Below are positions 1 through 5,234 of a stretch of DNA of 5,234 nucleotides, piece by piece. Position numbers and translations under genes: made by a program. Location: positions 1-5,234 of the forward strand of contig JALNXV010000261.1 in the NCBI GenBank assembly GCA_023230175.1. Reading direction: 5' to 3'. The stretch's first letter is position 1, and every line of letters begins with the position of its first letter. The notes under the pieces are model-generated. The model saw only the letters and a list, made by a program, of their open reading frames with translations, was not told the origin of the DNA and did no database searches. Source of the DNA: Candidatus Cloacimonadota bacterium. Lineage in GTDB: Bacteria > Cloacimonadota > Cloacimonadia > Cloacimonadales > WRIO01.

Positions 1-567
1 TGAGTTTATAATTTGAAGGGTACGATTTTGAGAATTTACTTGGAATGGATGAAAAACAAAGCTTTGAATTTTATTATTGCCGGCAAAAGCACTTTCATTT
101 GTTTTTATAGGAAAAACGGGATATAGGGTATTGCTATTGTAAAAATCTGTATTTGCTTGTAAAATATAATCAATTTCAGGAAGTGTATCTTGCTGTAATT
201 GAATATTTTCTTTGTATCTTAATTCTATAGTTTCATTGGGTTCAATTAAAATGTTTGCAATTTGTGAAGTTTGGGTGTTAGAGATTGAAACATTTATCTT
301 ACCGTCAACAGGGATGCCAATAATTTCACTAAATATAGGTAAACTCGGTAATCCTTCTTCAGAGGTATATGAAGCTGAAGGACATATTATTTTTTGATAA
401 CCTTCTAATTCTGAGTTTTTTATCTCGTATTGAGGCAAGTTAAAGTCTAATATGATATTATTGTCTGTAATAGAAATTATTGTAAATGGAGAGCAATGTA
501 TTGAAGTAATAAGTAAAAATGAGAAAAAAATAAAAACAATTATTTCTTTTGTTAAGTTTTTTTTCAT
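1..567 (-). CDS. Secreted protein with N-terminal C25-peptidase (gingipain-type) propeptide, 5' part only
   Basis: The frame is open from an ATG at 567 to the window edge (189 codons, no stop), so the 3' part is missing. Residues 1-25 form a signal peptide: Lys-rich start, hydrophobic stretch IIVFIFFSFLLI, then TSIHCS. Residues 70-95 contain EEGLPSLPIFSEIIGIP followed by an alternating beta-strand, which is the G-x-P-x-LP...IP signature of the propeptide of C25 cysteine peptidases. Near residues 168-189, SFVFHPFQVNSQNRTLQI resembles the end of that propeptide (hydrophobic-x-P-hydrophobic-Q-x-N, then a strand). In the family a caspase-like His/Cys peptidase domain follows; whether it does here lies outside the window. 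The protein is presumably exported, possibly a type IX secretion substrate or a PorU-like sortase, but the visible part cannot decide. It starts 2 bases after the purD stop, so it is almost certainly the third gene of the cinA-purD operon. A possible ribosome site, AGGA (579-582), lies 11 bases upstream of the start inside purD, which is rather far. Confidence 0.75.
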   Translation of the reverse strand, partial: MKKNLTKEIIVFIFFSFLLITSIHCSPFTIISITDNNIILDFNLPQYEIKNSELEGYQKIICPSASYTSEEGLPSLPIFSEIIGIPVDGKINVSISNTQTSQIANILIEPNETIELRYKENIQLQQDTLPEIDYILQANTDFYNSNTLYPVFPIKTNESAFAGNNKIQSFVFHPFQVNSQNRTLQIINS

Positions 568-3500
568 ACCTATTGTAATCCTTTTTTGCCTATGTCGTGC
601 CTAAATCTCAAAATATCAGATTTAATGAATTTTAAATTATTATATGCAGAATTGATTGCATCTATGAGTGAAATGCCAAGACTTGTTAAGCTAATAACTC
701 TTCCGCCATTATTTACAAGACAATTTAGTTCTTTTGAATCTTTAACTCCTGCATAGTATAGTTTAATGTCTTGTTTTTTTTCAATTGATGAATCAATATA
801 TATTTGCTTGCCTTTTTCAAAACTTTCAGGATATCCTTTTGAGGCTAATACAACAGTAACTGCGTATTTATCTTCCCATTCCAAGTTGATATTATGTATT
901 GTTTTATTAGAAATTGCTGTGCATAATTCATAGAAATCATTTTTAAGTAATGGTAGTATTACTTGAGTTTCAGGATCACCTAAACGACAATTAAATTCTA
1001 TTACTGAAATATTTTCATTATTAATCATTAATCCGGCATATAATACTCCACTAAAAGAGCAGTTTTCTTTTTTTAGAGCAGATAAAATAGGAGTAAAAAT
1101 TTGTTCATCAACTTGTTTTTTTAATTTTGTAAATTTATCGACAGGAGCAAAGGCACCCATTCCACCGGTATTTAAGCCTTTATCTTCATCAAAAGCTCGT
1201 TTATGGTCTTGTGAAAAAATTGTAGAAACATAATTATCCCCATCGCAAAAGGCAAAAATTGAGGCTTCTTCGCCATATAAAAAGTCTTCAATGACAATCT
1301 GAGAGCCTGCTTCTCCAAATTTTTTATCAAGCATTATTTCTTTTATGGATAATTCTGCTTCGGTGAAATTACTTGCAATTATCACACCTTTGCCGGCTGC
1401 TAATCCATCAGCTTTTAGTACAATAGGGAATTTTTTACCTTTTAAATATGAAATAGCAGAAGAGGTCTTATTAAAAATTGCTGAATTTGCAGTTGGGATA
1501 TTATATTTTTGCATTAAATTTTTTGCAAATACTTTACTACTTTCGATTTGAGCTGCATCCTTTGTCGGTCCGATTACCTTGATATTATGCGATAATAAAA
1601 AATCACTTATACCTTCAGATAATAGTTGTTCTCCTCCAACAAAAACCAGATCAATTTTATTATTTTCAACAAAATCTAATATGCCGTTAAAATCTTCTTG
1701 AGGAACTGTTTGATAATATTTTTTTATTCCATCATTGCCGGGCATTACAAATATTTTGTCTGTATGTTTACTTTGATTAAATGCGTCAGCTATTGTATGT
1801 TCGCGAGCACCGCTACCTAAAACTAATATATTTTTCATTTAGTCTCCAATAATGCTATCATCATAAAAATTGCTTTTTCAGCAGTTTTAAATCTTATTAA
1901 CTCTCGAGTTCCGGTAAAAAAACATTTTTGACTTATTAGTTTATCATTGAATTTTATGCCAATAAAGACTGTTCCAACCGGTTTATCGGCAGTTCCACCT
2001 TCCGGACCTGCTATTCCGGTTACAGCACAAACGAGATTGGTATTAAAGAGTTTTTGGCAGCCGGTTAACATAGCTTCTAATGTTTCTTGGCTTACAGCAC
2101 CATTTTGTTCTATGATTGTTTTTTCTATTTGAAGTAAATTTTCTTTTTGTTTATTAGAATATACTACAGCAGAACCTTCAAAATAAGAGGATGCTCCGGG
2201 AATTTCGGTAATCATTTTAGCAATTAATCCTCCGGTACAAGATTCAGCTGTACTTAACGTTATTTTAAGTTTTGTTATTATGTTATGCAGTTTATGCTGA
2301 GGTGAAAGCTCATTTATACCCCAGATATTAGAGTGGAATTTTTGTGTAATTACTTGTTGTGCATTTTCTATTTTTTTTTCGTTATTTCCGTATAATCTTA
2401 TGTTTACTCTACCGGTTTGTGGCAACCAAGCTATATTTATATCATCAAAATTTATTTGTTCCATTTCATCTGCAATTTGTGATTCGGGTAGTTCATAGGT
2501 TTGTATATCAATGCAATAGAATGAATCAATCTTATATTTTTTTATTATATCAGGTTTGAGGTAAGTTAGGAATAGGTTTTTCATTTCAAAAGGTACTCCG
2601 GGGAAACAGTATAATGATTTCTCACCTTCTTCATATTTTAATCCGGGAGCAGTGCCTAAAGAATTTGTTAACGCAGTAAAGTTTGCAGGAACATAAGCTT
2701 GTGTTTTATTTGACTCGGGCATTTCAATGTTTCGTTCAATAAATCTTTGTCTAATTTGATTTTCTATATCAATGTTATAAATGAGCTCTTTATTAAAAAA
2801 ATCTGCCACTGCTTTTTTTGTTATATCGTCTTTCGTAGGTCCAAGACCTCCGGTTATAATAATTAAACTACTTTTTTCCCAAGCATTATAAAGAGCTTGA
2901 TGAATTATATCTGTCTCGTCAGGGATAATAACAGCTTTGTTTATATTAATACCTATCATTGATAATTGATTAGCCATCCAACTTAAATTAGTATTTACTG
3001 TTTTTCCGAGTAGAAGTTCATTGCCAATATTAATTATTGTGACGTAATTTATACTACTTATCATTTTTTTAAAATTCCTTTTTTTGCAAATATATTCAGT
3101 TATTTATTTTTATTTATTTATTTTGTCAATATGAAAATAAAAAAAGTCGGAATAATCCGACTTTAATTATTAAAAACTTGCACCTACACCTATATTAAAT
3201 GTTGATGTATTTGCAAGTGAATAATCTGCAAATATATCCAATATTAAGATACTGTATCTTAATCCAACAGTAGCTTTAATGTCGTTTTCTGCATCTAATT
3301 TTAACTTAATTTCTTCTTGAATTAAGCCATCATCGTAGGTATATTTTGCTTTAAGTTGAGCTTTTTCATAACCTAAGGCACAATATGGTGTTAAAAATAA
3401 CAATTTTTTACTTGCTTGCATATTGAAAGCTAAGGTATTTACATCAACAATATCACCAACTGTGAGTTGTTGATATACTGCTTGAATTGACCAATCGATT

Positions 3501-5234
3501 GGAAATAATTTTGTTAGATATTGATCAATACTATGTTTAAATCCAACTCCCCATAAACTTATATTTCCAATATCATCGGTAATTTTTATTGGAGGAAATC
3601 CTCTTAACATAATTTCATTACCTTTTGGTAAACCGAGAGAAAATGAAACTGTTGGTACTGCAGCAATATTTAAATCAGTTCCTTCAGGGAACCCATTATT
3701 ACCATTATTACCAAATATTGTAGAAGTTTCGACTGTGGAAGTTGGGGTGATAGCATTAAACTTTTTTTCATTTGAAGGTATAGGTATGAATGCGGCCCCA
3801 ATCATAACTGATGGTCTGAGAGTTTTTAATACTTTTGCTGTGTTAAAATAGCCTGAATTTAAACCTGCTCCCATTGTGTTTGCTAAAGGTTGTAAATATC
3901 CGTTTGCATTTTCTTCTAACATCTGGGATAATTTGTCTTCAATATAGTCAGCTGATAAGAAATTAAAGAGACTAACTATGAAAACTATTAACAATACTTT
4001 TTTTATCATTTATTCCTCCTATTATTAATTAACTATATTTTTATTTATTAATTTTGTCAATAGTTTTTTCATAATCAATCCATTATTGTTGTTTGTAGAG
4101 TGTGTTGTTGTGCAAAAATCATTAAAGACTGTTGGATAATGTTATTTGTTCGGTTTTTTTTCTTGACAAAAACATTGAAATTATTGATATTTATTTAAAT
4201 AGATTTATGGAGTAGCTAATGGATAATAAAAATGTTTATGAAAAATTTGATTGGGAGCAGTTACAAACTAAGAATTTATTAAATAAAATTGAGATTATAA
4301 ATGAATTTATACCTGATGATGTGAAAAGTATTATTGATATTGGTTGTGGAAATGGGATTATTACAAATATGCTAAGTGCAAAATATGATGTTACCGGTGT
4401 TGATCGAAGTGAAAAAGCATTATCCTTTGTTACAACTAAAAAAATCTTGTCTGATGCTGAACAGATACCCGTAAAAGATAATAGTTATGATTTAGTTTTT
4501 TCAAGTGAGATGTTAGAACACTTAGATGATGATTCGTTGAATTTAGCAATTAGAGAAATGAAAAGAATTAGCAAGAAATATATTTTGATTTCAGTTCCAA
4601 ATGGTGAAAATCCTATGAAAAATTCAATTCAATGCCCAAAATGTAAACATATTTATGCTCGTTCATATCATTTACAATCTTTTAAGCTTAATAAATTAGT
4701 GAAATTATTTCCTGAGTATAAACTATTGAAATATAAAACTTCAGGTATAAAAGTAAGGTATTACCGTCCTTTTATTTTAAAGCTTAAATATAAATTTTCA
4801 CCGCCTATATCATGGATTCCTTATTATTGGATACACAGAAATCAACGAAATACTGTTTGTCCAAGATGTGAAAATGAGTTTATTTTTCAATATAAATTTA
4901 ATTTGGCAGCTACTTTTTTCAATTTAGTAAATATTGTGTTTTCTTCAAAAAAACCATATTGGTTAATTGTTCTTTTAGAAAACAATAAATAGAACGGCAA
5001 TTGAATAATATTGTTGTGCGAGCATCCTTGCTTGCATTAAAATAACCTTAAGTGATAGTTATTCAATATTTTATAAAACTACAAGCTGGAAGCTTTAGAA
5101 CAATAATTGAAATTATTCAACAGCCTTTATGTAGTAGCTTTATAGAATATTTATACTTGATTTACAAGGGACCTCCAAGATGCTTTAAAGCATCTTGGAG
5201 GTCCCTTGTGTTTTTCTTATAATTTTATTGTCAA

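Overview
The window is an AT-rich stretch of bacterial chromosome holding four complete protein genes and the 5' end of a fifth. A gingipain-type (C25) propeptide and a DUF6588 outer-membrane protein point to the Fibrobacteres-Chlorobi-Bacteroidetes (FCB) superphylum. However, the promoters look like sigma70 sites (TTGACA, with a good -10 in one case) and most genes have clear Shine-Dalgarno (SD) sequences. Typical Bacteroidota mostly use TTTG/TAnnTTTG promoters and rarely use SD sites. A non-Bacteroidota FCB lineage such as Cloacimonadota or Delongbacteria is therefore plausible, but this is an inference.

Layout. Three minus-strand genes form a tight operon reading leftward: cinA (1835-3064), purD (570-1838, start and stop overlapping as ATGA) and a secreted protein with a C25-peptidase propeptide (567 to beyond base 1, starting 2 bases after the purD stop). 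Upstream of cinA lies a separate minus-strand unit, a DUF6588 beta-barrel-like protein (3170-4009), closed by a clear intrinsic terminator (3143-3164). A 209-base divergent intergenic region (4010-4218) carries one promoter per direction. On the plus strand a SAM-dependent methyltransferase with two CPxC zinc-knuckle halves (4219-4992) stands alone.

The last 242 bases (4993-5234) hold no gene. They contain several hairpins and an imperfect long inverted repeat, ending in a perfect 46-base palindrome followed by a T run, which probably terminates the methyltransferase transcript. These hairpins may be dispersed repeat elements.

How the genes relate: purD is de novo purine synthesis, cinA is nucleotide repair/pyridine-nucleotide salvage, and the third operon member and the DUF6588 protein belong to the cell envelope. 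No coherent novel multi-gene system is visible. The points most worth a second look are the 3' hairpin cluster, the near-identical AT-rich promoter blocks in front of cinA and the DUF6588 gene, and the co-transcription of a secreted C25-type protein with two housekeeping genes.
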